Below are positions 9,050-18,037 of a stretch of DNA of 64,000 nt, piece by piece. The DNA lies in NCBI RefSeq assembly GCF_019145495.1, contig NZ_JAHSTU010000003.1:620001-684000 (forward strand), written 5' to 3'. The stretch is from Pseudomonas azerbaijanoccidentalis (lineage in GTDB: Bacteria > Pseudomonadota > Gammaproteobacteria > Pseudomonadales > Pseudomonadaceae). Position 1 is the stretch's first letter; each line of letters opens with the position of its first letter. The translations under genes were made by a program, and so were the position numbers. The notes under the pieces are model-generated. The model saw only the letters and a list, made by a program, of their open reading frames with translations, was not told where the DNA came from and did not search any database.

Positions 9050-10180
9050 TTACAACCAGAGGTTCAGGAGGCGTGCACCGCGGGCATTGCCATCGGCGAA
9101 GTGCTGGCCGTTACTGCTGAGGAAACTTTGCCCGGCGCTGGGTTGATCCCAGAACTGACCGCGCAAAAACACGCTCATACCGGCGATGGCCTGGCTTGAA
9201 GGGGCTTGGGTGGTGAGGGTCAGGCGGTGCCAGGCCTGGCCTTCGCTCAGCTCTCCGGGCTTGAGGCTGACGGAACCGGGTGTTGACGAGCCCGTGTAGC
9301 CGCGCCACGGTTGATCCCAGGTGCCGCGGCCGATAACGAAAGCGGGGACGGCGACCAGTCGCGCCTGTTCAGCGTCGAGTTTGCGGTAGTTGTCCGGGTA
9401 CCAGCTGTCGCTGCCGATCAGCACGCCCAAGCGCCCGGCCGGGGTATCGACGACGTTGAGCGTGCGCTCGCCGTTGGCCTTGATGAAGTCCTGTTGCTCA
9501 AAGACCGGGTGCATTTGGCGCTGTGGTTGACCGATGGGCAAACCGTCGCGGCCGAATACCACGCTGCTGTTGTATAACGCGCCGCGGCCGATTTTCAGCG
9601 TGCCGTCGATGATGCTCGGTTCGGGAAGGACGATGGTGCCGGCCACCAGTGTCACGTCGAATTCTTTCGCCAACCCGCCGAACAGCGCCTGGTAGTCCTT
9701 GGCCATGCCTTTGGCTTTCATCCGCAAGTGCGCGTCGTCCAGACGGCTGCCGCCTTCGGCGCCGATCAGTGCACGGACGAACTTCAGCGGATTGCTCACG
9801 GCCAGCCAGTTCATGGCTTCCTTGAGTGTGGTGGCTTGGTACAACTCGTCTTTTTCACCGCTGACCATCAGCCAGGTGCCGACATGCTCCGGCAGCACGA
9901 CGATAGTTTTCTCGTTCAGCAAACCTTGCTCCCGGGCCTTTTGCAGATAAGCGGCGAGCTTGCGATGCAGGCGCTCGGGACTTTGATAATCGGTGGGAAA
10001 CAGCTCGGGCTGGATGCCCAGCAGGTTACCCCGGTCGGCGGGCTGGCCCTGATCGACGGCTAGGTCGATCCGCAGGTCCGACAGGTAATGACCCACCGGG
10101 CGGTCTGCGGCCCACATGGCGTAGGTTGTCAGGGCGGCGAGTAACGCCATGGAGAAAGTCAGGTACAGAAGTTTGCGCAT
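9050..10180 (-). CDS. Carbon-nitrogen hydrolase (nitrilase)-fold protein lacking catalytic Cys
   Basis: 376 residues with an N-terminal hydrophobic segment (about 5-24), suggesting a membrane-anchored or exported protein. The fold signature is visible: VVLPEHVGTW carries the nitrilase-family Glu (E98). The segment where the catalytic Lys belongs reads PQRQMHPVFEQQ, with Gln at 222, and the nucleophile segment reads GVLIGSDSWYP, with Gly at 256 where the family has Cys. Two of three catalytic residues are therefore absent. It overlaps no neighbour and is the first gene of a two-gene unit with the AraC regulator. It may be a binding protein or a recently inactivated enzyme; the frame is otherwise intact. 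Confidence 0.75.
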   Translation of the reverse strand: MRKLLYLTFSMALLAALTTYAMWAADRPVGHYLSDLRIDLAVDQGQPADRGNLLGIQPELFPTDYQSPERLHRKLAAYLQKAREQGLLNEKTIVVLPEHVGTWLMVSGEKDELYQATTLKEAMNWLAVSNPLKFVRALIGAEGGSRLDDAHLRMKAKGMAKDYQALFGGLAKEFDVTLVAGTIVLPEPSIIDGTLKIGRGALYNSSVVFGRDGLPIGQPQRQMHPVFEQQDFIKANGERTLNVVDTPAGRLGVLIGSDSWYPDNYRKLDAEQARLVAVPAFVIGRGTWDQPWRGYTGSSTPGSVSLKPGELSEGQAWHRLTLTTQAPSSQAIAGMSVFLRGQFWDQPSAGQSFLSSNGQHFADGNARGARLLNLWL

Positions 10181-11461
10181 GGGAAAACAGTCAACGGCCG
10201 TGTGCAGGGTCGTGGAATTGCTCTGAAAATTGAATTAAGGGTACGGTAATATAAGGGGTTAGAGAGGATTTTTCTTTAGCGCCGAGATTTTTTTGTCGTT
10301 GAAATAGGAATTTTAGCCGCGTAGGTCACTGAAGTACGAATTAGGCCCTGTAGAAAAAGTGCCTATGCGAGGCTTATCCCTACCGGACCCAGTTGTTCGG
10401 GCATGTGGAGGGAGGTGCGCCATGGCGCAGCGTCGATCTCGATCTCAAGTTCACGATCAATGGTATCCGCAAGTACGAGCAGAGCACCTATTACGGCGGT
10501 CGCTGGAAATCTGAGTGCAATAGTTGGATAGACATGCTGGCCGGGCTAAACCTGCGACCAGGGCACAAACGAGTGGCGTGGAACTCGACCTCATCTCCGA
10601 CATGATCCTTACCCAGCGAATGATCTACGAGTTCCCAACCTAATCACCAAAACCGTTTTGATGATCGGTGATGCCGACATTGCCGACATTGCCGACATTG
10701 CCGACATTGCCGCCATCGACAGTGACAATGCATCAACTAAGATCAAGGCGATGATCGGCGATTGCCATGTCCTAGACAAGCAGGCAGGCACTTGATTCCG
10801 GGGGGATGTTGATCGAGTTTGCAGGCAAAGGTAATGCCGCGGATGGTAGATTCCGCGCGTTTACAAGGTGCTGCTTGAAGAGCTGAGCCGCATTTAAGAC
10901 AATAGCCGGTGAAATAAAAGCATAACCCCAAAGGTTGGCACTTCAGGGGTTTATGTTACCGGTGTCCCAGTATGTTTTCAGAGCGGTGTTTCTCAATTAT
11001 GTCGATTCGCGAAACGTCACTGAAGCTGCAGGACGGCGTCTCGAAAAGGGCTGCGGGAGTGTAGGGCAAGGCGGGCCATAAACCACCATCGATTGTGATG
11101 TGCAGGCAGGATTGCTGTTTTTGCCGTACAGGGATTTCGTTCAATGCAACTGAGGTTTACGCCCACCGAGGGTTTGGTGTTGATATTCATAAACAGATGC
11201 AAGCAACACCGTTGCTTCGAGACGTAGCCTATCCACCTCTGCAGGCTGCTTTTTTTGCGTATCGTGGTAGCGGCGTAACGTCTGCATCTCAAGCGCCATC
11301 AATGGCTCGCCTCCAGTGATCTTGTCGACCAGGCTTGGGTCTTCGCTGCTTTTTCTAGCCCTGCTCAGGGAGTCTCTTTTTCAGCGTAAACGGCTGGCCA
11401 AGTCACCTACTTGCCGTACTTCGTCAGGTCAAGTGTTTTTGAGCTTTCATAATCGAGGTAA
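10181..11461. other. Gene-poor stretch without a recognisable gene
   Basis: Between the nitrilase-like gene and a small zinc-motif ORF I see only short open frames with no recognisable product. The longest (+ strand, 10393-10605, 70 codons) has no good ribosome site and no family I know. The composition is more mixed than the flanking core genes and it includes the 9-bp tandem repeat at 10673. It is probably the decayed boundary of the accessory region. Confidence 0.5.
10673..10717 (+). repeat. 9-bp tandem repeat GCCGACATT, four perfect units plus one degenerate
   Basis: Units at 10673, 10682, 10691 and 10700 are identical; the fifth (10709) reads GCCGCCATC. A 9-bp unit would read as a three-residue Ala-Asp-Ile repeat if translated, but no convincing gene contains it. 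Confidence 0.85.
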
Positions 11462-11782
11462 TTATCTATTAATCGCCGGAGCACCGAAATAATCGTCCTT
11501 GATGTCCAGGCCGAGGCTACCGTCGATTCTAGCGGTATGAATATCCTCGTTGAACAAATATTGAGTTCGCCGCTCCAGCTTGAGGTACGCCACTGTTTGT
11601 AAGATGCAATCTTCACATAGGTGCAGCTCATAGCGCTCCCCATCGTGGGTGCTGTCATAACCCCAATGTGCTCGAAGCGTTGCAAACTGACGCCCGTCAC
11701 TTCTCACTCGTGTGGAGCATTGGCAAACATCACAAAGGACGTCAGTGACGGCCACCAGTTCGACCCTTCCGGTAATTTTCAT
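11462..11782 (-). CDS. Small protein with two CxxC pairs, putative zinc ribbon
   Basis: 106 residues. Two CxxC pairs (CDVC near residue 17 and CEDC near 56) in a VLCDVCQCST and ELHLCEDCILQT context suggest one structural zinc site, as in small Pseudomonas proteins of unknown function. There is no signal peptide or membrane segment. It stands alone between the gene-poor stretch and an IS end. An overlapping frame over the same bases is not supported. Confidence 0.5.
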   Translation of the reverse strand: MKITGRVELVAVTDVLCDVCQCSTRVRSDGRQFATLRAHWGYDSTHDGERYELHLCEDCILQTVAYLKLERRTQYLFNEDIHTARIDGSLGLDIKDDYFGAPAINR

Positions 11783-11917
11783 CGCTACCTCCCATTACGC
11801 AACCGGAGCAAGCATTCACCGTAGGTTCTCCGTCGACCGAAGCGCTGCCCAACGCAGTACCGCGTATAGCTATCATTACGACTAGTAGCATAGAACTCGT
11901 GTCCACGGACGACTGTC

Positions 11918-12010
11918 GGCCAATTCTGTTGAAAAAGAACCTACTCTGTCTGGCCTGCAGCAAAATCTCTCCATCGGCCAGAAGGGAAGCACGCTGTATT
12001 ATGGGATAGT
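11918..12010 (+). mobile_element. Clipped 5' end of an IS1182-family element
   Basis: GGCCAATTCTGTTGAAAAAG, then the CTGTCTGGCCTGC and GGGAAGCACGC blocks and ATGGGATAGTT, match with scattered mismatches the first 90 bp of the two full IS copies at 23-25 and 30-32 kb, including the inverted repeat and the transposase start. Homology stops right after the start codon, about 45 bp from the 3' end of tniQ. It is more diverged than the full copies are from each other, so it is an older insertion. Confidence 0.8.
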
Positions 12011-12053
12011 TAACCCACTGCGTTAACTGTTAAGCTTTCGTAAGATCCAACGT

Positions 12054-14060
12054 TTAAAGGATCCCAGAACTGTAGGTCCGGTAAAGCCTCACAGGTCGTT
12101 CGCGTATGTAGTTAGCGATCGCATTATCTCCCTCTTCTCTTTCGACCACTGCTACGCCACTAATATAGTCCGGGTGGTCGGCTGCCAATGGCTGGATTTT
12201 CCCAAGCTCCAGTAGTTCTGAAATGACGGTTACCGATACGTGCTTCGTCGAAGAAAGAAGGTTCAGTGTGGTGTACTTCTTAAAATGTCTGTCGATAATT
12301 GTGGCCGCTTCGACAGTAACGTAAGTGTTGTACAACGATACGCTTGGGACAAACCCGGTCTTGATGAATTGCGAGTGTATCAAATGGGTATCGCATCCAG
12401 TTGCTGCCTTCACTTCCTGAACCGAGACATATCCTGTACGCCAAGCGATTGCCTCCCGCAGGCTTTTGGTGGTGCAATATGGCCTGCCTGCGCTATTTCG
12501 TATTTGCTTCGGCGGTACAACTACAAATTCCAGTATTCCCAAGTTACGAAGGGCTCTAACATCCTTGACGTCGACGTTTAGTTGTCTCGCCGCCTCCCCA
12601 AAAGTCACATGGTCGCCGAAATCTCCCGTTGCCTTGATGATAGAAACCGCCTGCCTATCCAAGAGGCTGCGTAGCTCTTCCGAAAGGTGCTTGCGTTGAT
12701 ATACCAACAAACCGCGGGCATAGAGTGTTGTACGTACAACAATGTGCACTAGGCCGTAAAGCAGGTTACGCAATTTTTTGGCGTTTTTTAATCCGCTTCT
12801 TCTCGCAATCTCCTCTCTCAAAACGTACTTGTCATTAAAGGCTTTGATTGATTCTAATGTAGTAGCGAGCCCGACGGGAGTGTTGAACTTGAAGCCTTTC
12901 AATAGCCCAGTACTAATAAGGCGTCGAATGGTTTGGGGTGTGGTTTGAAGTATTTCCGCAGCGTTCTGGTGGCTCATTAACTCAAATTCGAGTTGTGGTA
13001 CAGGCGGCTCATCCACCGTTTCCCACTGGATATGCGGGAATGTATATAATGATCTGCAGAGGTCGGGGCATTGGTAAGCCCGTTGCCTCACGGTGGGATC
13101 CAGATGTGGGGAGCGAATGCAACGGTGATCACTTCGCAGCAACGCGGCACGTTCCCCCGAGGTGAAAATGAAGTTGAGTTCGCGGGCGCTGAATCTCAAT
13201 TCTCCGCAGCGGCAGTCTGCGGCATGGCTGTAGGGTTTGGACTGGCAGGTATTGTAAAAGTACTCTTGAGCGAACCTGCTCAACGTGGGGTCCGGACTCA
13301 AGAGAAAAGGCGCCAAAAGCGCCCGCCGGTGCAGGCTCGGGAGCTGCCCTTGCAACTTTTCCATTTCAAGAAAAAAAGCTGCCTTATTGCCGGTCGCAAT
13401 ATTGACGCAGCTCGCTATGAGTTGTGAACAAGATTCGGGGGCGCGGCCGAAACGCACAGCTTGAATACTGGCTAACAACAACTGGAAAAATTCCTGGTTT
13501 CCTTCGTCCAAAGCGCGGCTGAGTAACTCGCTCGAGCGTTTGCTCGACAAGTTCAAAGGAGCTTGCCGTAAGTCAAATGTGCATGGACAGTGATAGTCGT
13601 GTAACCGAAGCCAGTCGATTGGTTCCCTGCATTGGGGGCAGTGCTCGAGATACCGTTCGCCGTGTACCGGACAAGTGTCAGAAAAACGAAAGGCATGCAG
13701 ACGGTCTAGGAACCCATCACGGGCGCACCCGGGACACAGTGCCAAGCGGTCTCTTAGTACTGCCTGGGGAAAGGCGACTCCGGCAATTTCGACATGGGTG
13801 CGCGTTCCATACAGAACGGGGTGGTGGAAGCTGTTTAGAAGGTCCGCCTTCTCATCTGGTTCGAGTAAAGAGTGATTGCTGAGCAACTTGCAGACGGAGG
13901 AGTCTTTACATTGGGGATTGACGAAATTGCGCAGCTTGAGATGTGTCCACGCAGAGAAAACGCGCAGCGTCTGAAATCCATTGCCGGTTGCGCAGCGAAA
14001 TAGCAGAGAAATGACACTTTCCCTAGGTTTGGGTAGGGGGAAAAAGACGAGCTTGTTCAT
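12054..14060 (-). CDS. tniQ: TniQ/TnsD-type target-selection protein of a Tn7-like transposon
   Basis: 668 residues. The N-terminal domain is TniQ-like (LVFFPLPKPRESVISLLFRC), followed by a Cys-rich zinc segment (C109-C160, with CPGC, CPVHGERYLEHC and CPQC clusters), as in TniQ and TnsD. The long C-terminal half has helical segments, including LMSHQNAAEILQTTPQTIRR, which looks like a DNA-binding HTH; this size is TnsD-like rather than minimal TniQ-like. By analogy it picks the insertion site and recruits TnsC. Its start overlaps the tnsC stop by 4 bp (ATGA). It is the last gene of the operon. Confidence 0.85.
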   Translation of the reverse strand: MNKLVFFPLPKPRESVISLLFRCATGNGFQTLRVFSAWTHLKLRNFVNPQCKDSSVCKLLSNHSLLEPDEKADLLNSFHHPVLYGTRTHVEIAGVAFPQAVLRDRLALCPGCARDGFLDRLHAFRFSDTCPVHGERYLEHCPQCREPIDWLRLHDYHCPCTFDLRQAPLNLSSKRSSELLSRALDEGNQEFFQLLLASIQAVRFGRAPESCSQLIASCVNIATGNKAAFFLEMEKLQGQLPSLHRRALLAPFLLSPDPTLSRFAQEYFYNTCQSKPYSHAADCRCGELRFSARELNFIFTSGERAALLRSDHRCIRSPHLDPTVRQRAYQCPDLCRSLYTFPHIQWETVDEPPVPQLEFELMSHQNAAEILQTTPQTIRRLISTGLLKGFKFNTPVGLATTLESIKAFNDKYVLREEIARRSGLKNAKKLRNLLYGLVHIVVRTTLYARGLLVYQRKHLSEELRSLLDRQAVSIIKATGDFGDHVTFGEAARQLNVDVKDVRALRNLGILEFVVVPPKQIRNSAGRPYCTTKSLREAIAWRTGYVSVQEVKAATGCDTHLIHSQFIKTGFVPSVSLYNTYVTVEAATIIDRHFKKYTTLNLLSSTKHVSVTVISELLELGKIQPLAADHPDYISGVAVVEREEGDNAIANYIRERPVRLYRTYSSGIL

Positions 14061-15028
14061 CGTGCATTTTCCTTCTTCTTTTCTTTCCGCTTCGCGGCGT
14101 CGGCGAGGCTTTTTTTTAAGGCGCTGGTGGACATCTCGAAGGGATTCAAGGTGACCAGTTTCGACGTTTTCACCTGCTTAGCGGCGATGACAAAGTCCGA
14201 AAGCAGCAATAGGCGATCGTCGCGCTGCAGCGCATTCGCCAACGCCGCACACAATGTGTTTGCCAAGGCTCTAAAATTCCCCTCCGTCTGCAGGTAGAAC
14301 GCAAGAACCATTTTTTCATCGGTCACCGGGGGTATATCGTTGAAGCCCATTGTGGTTTTGAGCTCAGTGGCAAAGGCACGAAGTACGCGCGTGTACTCGT
14401 TCCAGCCTTCCGGGGTAGCCAATGAGAACGGTCGTAGGCGTGCACGGTAGGGAAAGCGATCCGATAAAGCAGCGCGCTGGTTGATGATCGCTTCACAATC
14501 GGGGTCTCCGATCAGAAGGACTGCTTGTTTGAATACATCGGTCAGGATCTTTACGAAATTCGCTGCGTTATTGATGGCAGTATCCGAACCGCTTCGGAAC
14601 AGGTGCGGCCACTCATCAAGCACGAGAAGTTCGGTTTGGCAACTTTCAAGCACTTTAAAGAGCTGATATTCCAAGGCCTCTTGGGATTGCCGCGGGGGGA
14701 GCACGCAGAATTCCCTCAGCAACCGGGTCGTGAGGGCTTTGACCGTTGCGTCCCGAGGCACGCGACAGTAAATGACTGGCTTTATTTCGTGGATACCGTC
14801 CTCTAGCTTGATGCTGCTGGCAGCAGGGAACTCTGACATGAGGTGGCTACATAGGCGAGTTTTTCCCGTGCCTGAAAGGCCCAGTAATATTGCCCCGCTG
14901 TCCGCTCCCAGGATGCGCGTCGCCTTGATTGAACGGTGGAGTGTGTCCAGCGCCTCGCTGTACAGCGAATGGATCACCGTGAAGCCCTTGAACTGCTTGA
15001 GCTTCAGCTCATTATTCGAAATCATCAT
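14057..15028 (-). CDS. tnsC: TnsC/TniB-type AAA+ transposition regulator
   Basis: 323 residues. Walker A GLSGTGKT at residues 50-57 and Walker B ELLVLDEW with D138/E139 mark an AAA+ ATPase; the ADSGAILLGLSGTGKTRLC context is that of TniB/TnsC-type proteins. In Tn7-like systems this ATPase couples target selection (TniQ/TnsD) to the TnsA-TnsB transposase and mediates target immunity. The C-terminus is Lys-rich (AAKRKEKKKE). It overlaps the end of tnsB and the start of tniQ, so translation is probably coupled. Confidence 0.88.
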   Translation of the reverse strand: MMISNNELKLKQFKGFTVIHSLYSEALDTLHRSIKATRILGADSGAILLGLSGTGKTRLCSHLMSEFPAASSIKLEDGIHEIKPVIYCRVPRDATVKALTTRLLREFCVLPPRQSQEALEYQLFKVLESCQTELLVLDEWPHLFRSGSDTAINNAANFVKILTDVFKQAVLLIGDPDCEAIINQRAALSDRFPYRARLRPFSLATPEGWNEYTRVLRAFATELKTTMGFNDIPPVTDEKMVLAFYLQTEGNFRALANTLCAALANALQRDDRLLLLSDFVIAAKQVKTSKLVTLNPFEMSTSALKKSLADAAKRKEKKKENAR

Positions 15029-16871
15029 CGTCTCCTGACCTGAGTGAATAGGTCGAGAAGTCGCTGCTGTCTAACGACTCCGGCCCGGGCAGCACCGAGC
15101 TGTCTTCCTGCGCTATGCATTCGGGGTGGGCCTTGGAATGTTTGGCAGTCGCTTTACCCTTGTGTGATTGTTTGCAGGCTTCGATGTATTCGTTGAGCGC
15201 GTACAGTTTGATGCATGCAATATCGCCATCGAATCGGCGCTTTTCAGCGTTGAGTTGTTCCACCACGAGTTCATGCTCGCTGAGGGACAGGCCATTCTGG
15301 TAGTCAGGCCGGGTTGCAATGGCTGGGTGCCAATCCTGTGGCGTATTTGGGTGCGCGACCCAAACGGTTCCCAGGTCACAGGGGTTGAAATAAACAAGGG
15401 CTTGTTGCTTGGGTGCGAGCCGTTGGCGAACTTCGGGTAGTCCAGGGCCAAACCAGGTCAAATGCGACTTCGTCACACGGCCGCCGTCGATCCTCAGCCG
15501 CCAGACGCTCAGGCATCGCTGGTTTAACTCCTCTTCGCTGTACCGCTCGGCCGGCGGGGCGAGGGCGCTAAGCTGCGCTTTTTTCTCCGCAGGACTGGTG
15601 TGCAGTTCGTCGTGGCGGGTGGCATGGTAAGCGTCCAGCCACTGGGCAAAGGCGTTACGAAACTGCTCCAAGGTAAGGCAGGCGCGCAATATCGATGGGT
15701 AGTCACCGCGCTCGCGTGGTGAGCTTTTGGTGGTGCCCGGCAGGTTGTGACAAAAGCCGGTGTTCACCGTGCCGAAAAAACGCTCCATTATAGCTTTGGC
15801 GTCGGGATCACCGACGGGCACGTAATCGGGGTCGATGCCCAACGACTCGAACGTAGTAATGGCCCAGGTGTTGAGAACCTCCGAACCACGGTCCGTCACG
15901 ATTCCGGCCATTTTGCCGTTTTTGACGATGGCACGGATGGTGGCGCGCATCATCTTCTCCGCGCAGGGTGCCCCGAAGGCAATATCCCAGCCGGAACACT
16001 CCCGATCGGCGGGGACTAAATGCGCAGACAAGATGGGGCGACCGGCGGGGTCGCCGGTGGAGTCTACGAGTATTACGTCCATTTCCTGGCTGTCGAACAG
16101 GGTGCAGGCGTAGGGATCATCGTCAACATACAGGTGACCGCTGAACTTGTTTAGCCGTTTAGCGGCTTTGGCCCCTTCACGCTCTCGCGCGACATAGTAG
16201 CGGTCCATGCACAACACCCGGCGCCGGAAGGTAGCGTATGACGGCATGCTGATGGGGGGCGCATCGAAGTGATGGCGCTCTTGGTTTTCCTTGGCAATGT
16301 GCCCTCTGAGCAGTTTGTAGGCGTGCATAAGCGACGGCCGCTCACGCCGGAGGTACACCGTCTTGATGTAATGCCGAATGAGCTCCTCGGTGGTTTCGGC
16401 CATCCGTTTTCGACGCGCGCGCAACGGCTTCCTTAGCAGCGCCAGCGGGTTATGGTTGCTGCGTAGGTAGCGTTGTTTCCACTGCCATAAGGTGGTGACG
16501 CCCGGTGGGTGTTCATCGCCAATTTTCGCCGCGACTTGGCGAATCATGGCCTTCGCTGCGATGCGCGGTAGCCTGCCACCCAGTTGCTGCAAGTTCGCCT
16601 GGACGTAGGCCAGGCGGTGTTGAAACTTGCTCCGCTGGGCACCGGTCAGGGACGTCAGCTGCGCCGCCGGACTGATGTCGATAGCTGCGCGTTGATGCAG
16701 TACCAACTGGCCGCGTTGTTCCAAGGAGGCAAACAAGTTGTGATCGAGAAAGCGCCGGTACTTGTGAATCAACGAGCACATGGCGATGTATCCAGCGTTA
16801 ATGCTGATGATCTCGTAGACCTGGCTGTCGAGTTTGTATTGCGCGCCGACTTTAGGTTCACTGATGTGCAT
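15012..16871 (-). CDS. tnsB: TnsB-type DDE transposase
   Basis: 619 residues from the ATG at 16871, chosen because GGGAGGC lies just upstream; an ATG at 16886 would add five residues. It has an integrase-core catalytic triad: Asp in DVILVDSTGD (D270), Asp in IVTDRGSE (D327) and Glu in AIMERFFGTVN (E363). The N-terminal part is basic and helical, consistent with end binding, and a Mu-transposase-like C-terminal beta-barrel follows the catalytic core. TnsB makes the 3' cuts and joins the strands. The gene overlaps tnsA by 14 bp and tnsC by 17 bp. Confidence 0.9.
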   Translation of the reverse strand: MHISEPKVGAQYKLDSQVYEIISINAGYIAMCSLIHKYRRFLDHNLFASLEQRGQLVLHQRAAIDISPAAQLTSLTGAQRSKFQHRLAYVQANLQQLGGRLPRIAAKAMIRQVAAKIGDEHPPGVTTLWQWKQRYLRSNHNPLALLRKPLRARRKRMAETTEELIRHYIKTVYLRRERPSLMHAYKLLRGHIAKENQERHHFDAPPISMPSYATFRRRVLCMDRYYVAREREGAKAAKRLNKFSGHLYVDDDPYACTLFDSQEMDVILVDSTGDPAGRPILSAHLVPADRECSGWDIAFGAPCAEKMMRATIRAIVKNGKMAGIVTDRGSEVLNTWAITTFESLGIDPDYVPVGDPDAKAIMERFFGTVNTGFCHNLPGTTKSSPRERGDYPSILRACLTLEQFRNAFAQWLDAYHATRHDELHTSPAEKKAQLSALAPPAERYSEEELNQRCLSVWRLRIDGGRVTKSHLTWFGPGLPEVRQRLAPKQQALVYFNPCDLGTVWVAHPNTPQDWHPAIATRPDYQNGLSLSEHELVVEQLNAEKRRFDGDIACIKLYALNEYIEACKQSHKGKATAKHSKAHPECIAQEDSSVLPGPESLDSSDFSTYSLRSGDDDDFE

Positions 16872-17499
16872 GGCCGCCTCCCACAATGGGCGTGTTTATG
16901 GTCAAGCGTTGGTTCAGATCAAAACTCAGCTGCCGATCAAACAACGCTTTGTAGAGTGCCCGTTCGCGAACCTCGGAGGGATGAGCGAGCAGCTCCCGCA
17001 GGGTCACCGGGTAGGACAGGGTCGGTAACAGCCGCAGGCAGCCGCCATACTCATCGGCGCTCACGTTGAAGGAGTGGAAATACAAAAATTTCAGATTTCT
17101 TAAGCGCGACGGCGGGCGGATGCTGGCGAGATCGGCCCGTGCCAGGTAACTGTTGGTTTCGCTCAGCTGCTGCTGGGCGGCGCGCAGCTTAGCCTTCCAC
17201 AGCTTGGACATTTGCGAGAAGTCGACTTTGACCTCGGTGTAGTAATGCTCCTCCGAGGTCTCCACCAGAAAGTCGGGATGGTAGCGATGCAACCGCCCAT
17301 CAATACGCAGCTCCAGCTCTCCGGGCTGGCTGCAATATCGGACGACCGCCGGGTCGTACTCCAGATGAATACAGTAGTCAGCTTCAAGCGTACTGTGGCA
17401 GACGACTTGTCCATGGATTTTGCGAGAAGGGAAGAACAACAGGTGCTTGCCGAAGGCGGCATTGACGGCTGGCCTGTGCAGCGCTGTTTGGTGGTCCAT
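16858..17499 (-). CDS. tnsA: TnsA-type endonuclease subunit of a heteromeric transposase
   Basis: 213 residues. The restriction-endonuclease-like core is clear: E39 in STLEADY, D76 in YHPDFLV, and E89/K91 in YTEVKVDF, the E-D-xK arrangement of TnsA. TnsA makes the 5' cuts that free the element by cut-and-paste. It is the first gene of the tnsA-tnsB-tnsC-tniQ operon. The element is therefore a true Tn7-like system and not a Tn402/Tn5053 (TniABQ) one, which lacks TnsA. Confidence 0.88.
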   Translation of the reverse strand: MDHQTALHRPAVNAAFGKHLLFFPSRKIHGQVVCHSTLEADYCIHLEYDPAVVRYCSQPGELELRIDGRLHRYHPDFLVETSEEHYYTEVKVDFSQMSKLWKAKLRAAQQQLSETNSYLARADLASIRPPSRLRNLKFLYFHSFNVSADEYGGCLRLLPTLSYPVTLRELLAHPSEVRERALYKALFDRQLSFDLNQRLTINTPIVGGGHAHQ

Positions 17500-17537
17500 C
17501 GCGTACCTCCATCGAGAGTGGCTGCCTTCGCTTCTGG

Positions 17538-17715
17538 TACAACCGTGCGCGGCAGGTCCCGGCTAATGGGGTGTTGCGTCCCGACGTTGCGGGTCATGGC
17601 GTGTTTCCATGACAGAAAACCTATCGAAGCTCAGGTGACGACTTTTTAAACTTAAATAAGAGGGCCTACTCATGCTCTCGGCAGATAAAGGTACAACCGT
17701 CGCAACTGCGTCCCG
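17538..17715 (+). repeat. Repeated TACAACCGT-N9-GTCCCG motif upstream of tnsA
   Basis: Two 24-bp units with the same internal spacing occur at 17538-17561 and 17692-17715, with a third TGCGTCCCG core at 17575. Tn7-like ends carry repeated transposase-binding sites just outside tnsA, so these are candidates for TnsB sites; that is inference. Confidence 0.35.
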
Positions 17716-17839
17716 CAGCACATTCCTTGGGCGTGCCGTGATGCGATCGAGTAGAGTCAGCTCCAGTACGCCGACCATTGCTGTGTGCCAGGTAAAGTGC
17801 ATACTCTGCCGGTGCTTATCACCATGCTTGTTTCGAACT

Positions 17840-18037
17840 TCATGTAGCATCATTGGCCGGGACGGGAAGGTGTTCTTGTTCAACAGGATCAGAGGTGAGC
17901 GCGACTGTCATCAGCATGACTTGTAGTCGTTGCCATCTTCGTCGCCCGATGTGCGATCCATATAACACCGTATGCAATTGCTGCTGAGGCCCGTAGACGT
18001 CGCAGCAAGTACTGCTTTTGTCGTCCCTATTAGTCAT
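17840..18037 (-). CDS. 65-codon ORF between tnsA and a TnsA-like relic
   Basis: ATG at 18037 follows a good ribosome site (GGGAGACGGAT) and overlaps the end of the TnsA-like fragment, as if once translationally coupled. The product is Cys- and Gln-rich near the start (CCDVYGPQQQLHTVLYG) and matches no family I know. It may be a scrambled continuation of the TnsA-like relic. Confidence 0.25.
   Translation of the reverse strand: MTNRDDKSSTCCDVYGPQQQLHTVLYGSHIGRRRWQRLQVMLMTVALTSDPVEQEHLPVPANDAT

Noticed and set aside
10673-10717. CRISPR-like array
   Set aside because: Units are 9 bp and contiguous, with no spacers and no cas genes anywhere in the window.
14057-17499. Tn402/Tn5053-type tniA-tniB-tniQ element
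   Set aside because: The first gene encodes a TnsA endonuclease with its catalytic residues, which Tn402-type elements lack, and the expected tniR resolvase is absent.
17563-17883. 106-codon minus-strand ORF upstream of tnsA
   Set aside because: Unlikely composition, no good ribosome site, and it covers the candidate transposase-binding repeats.
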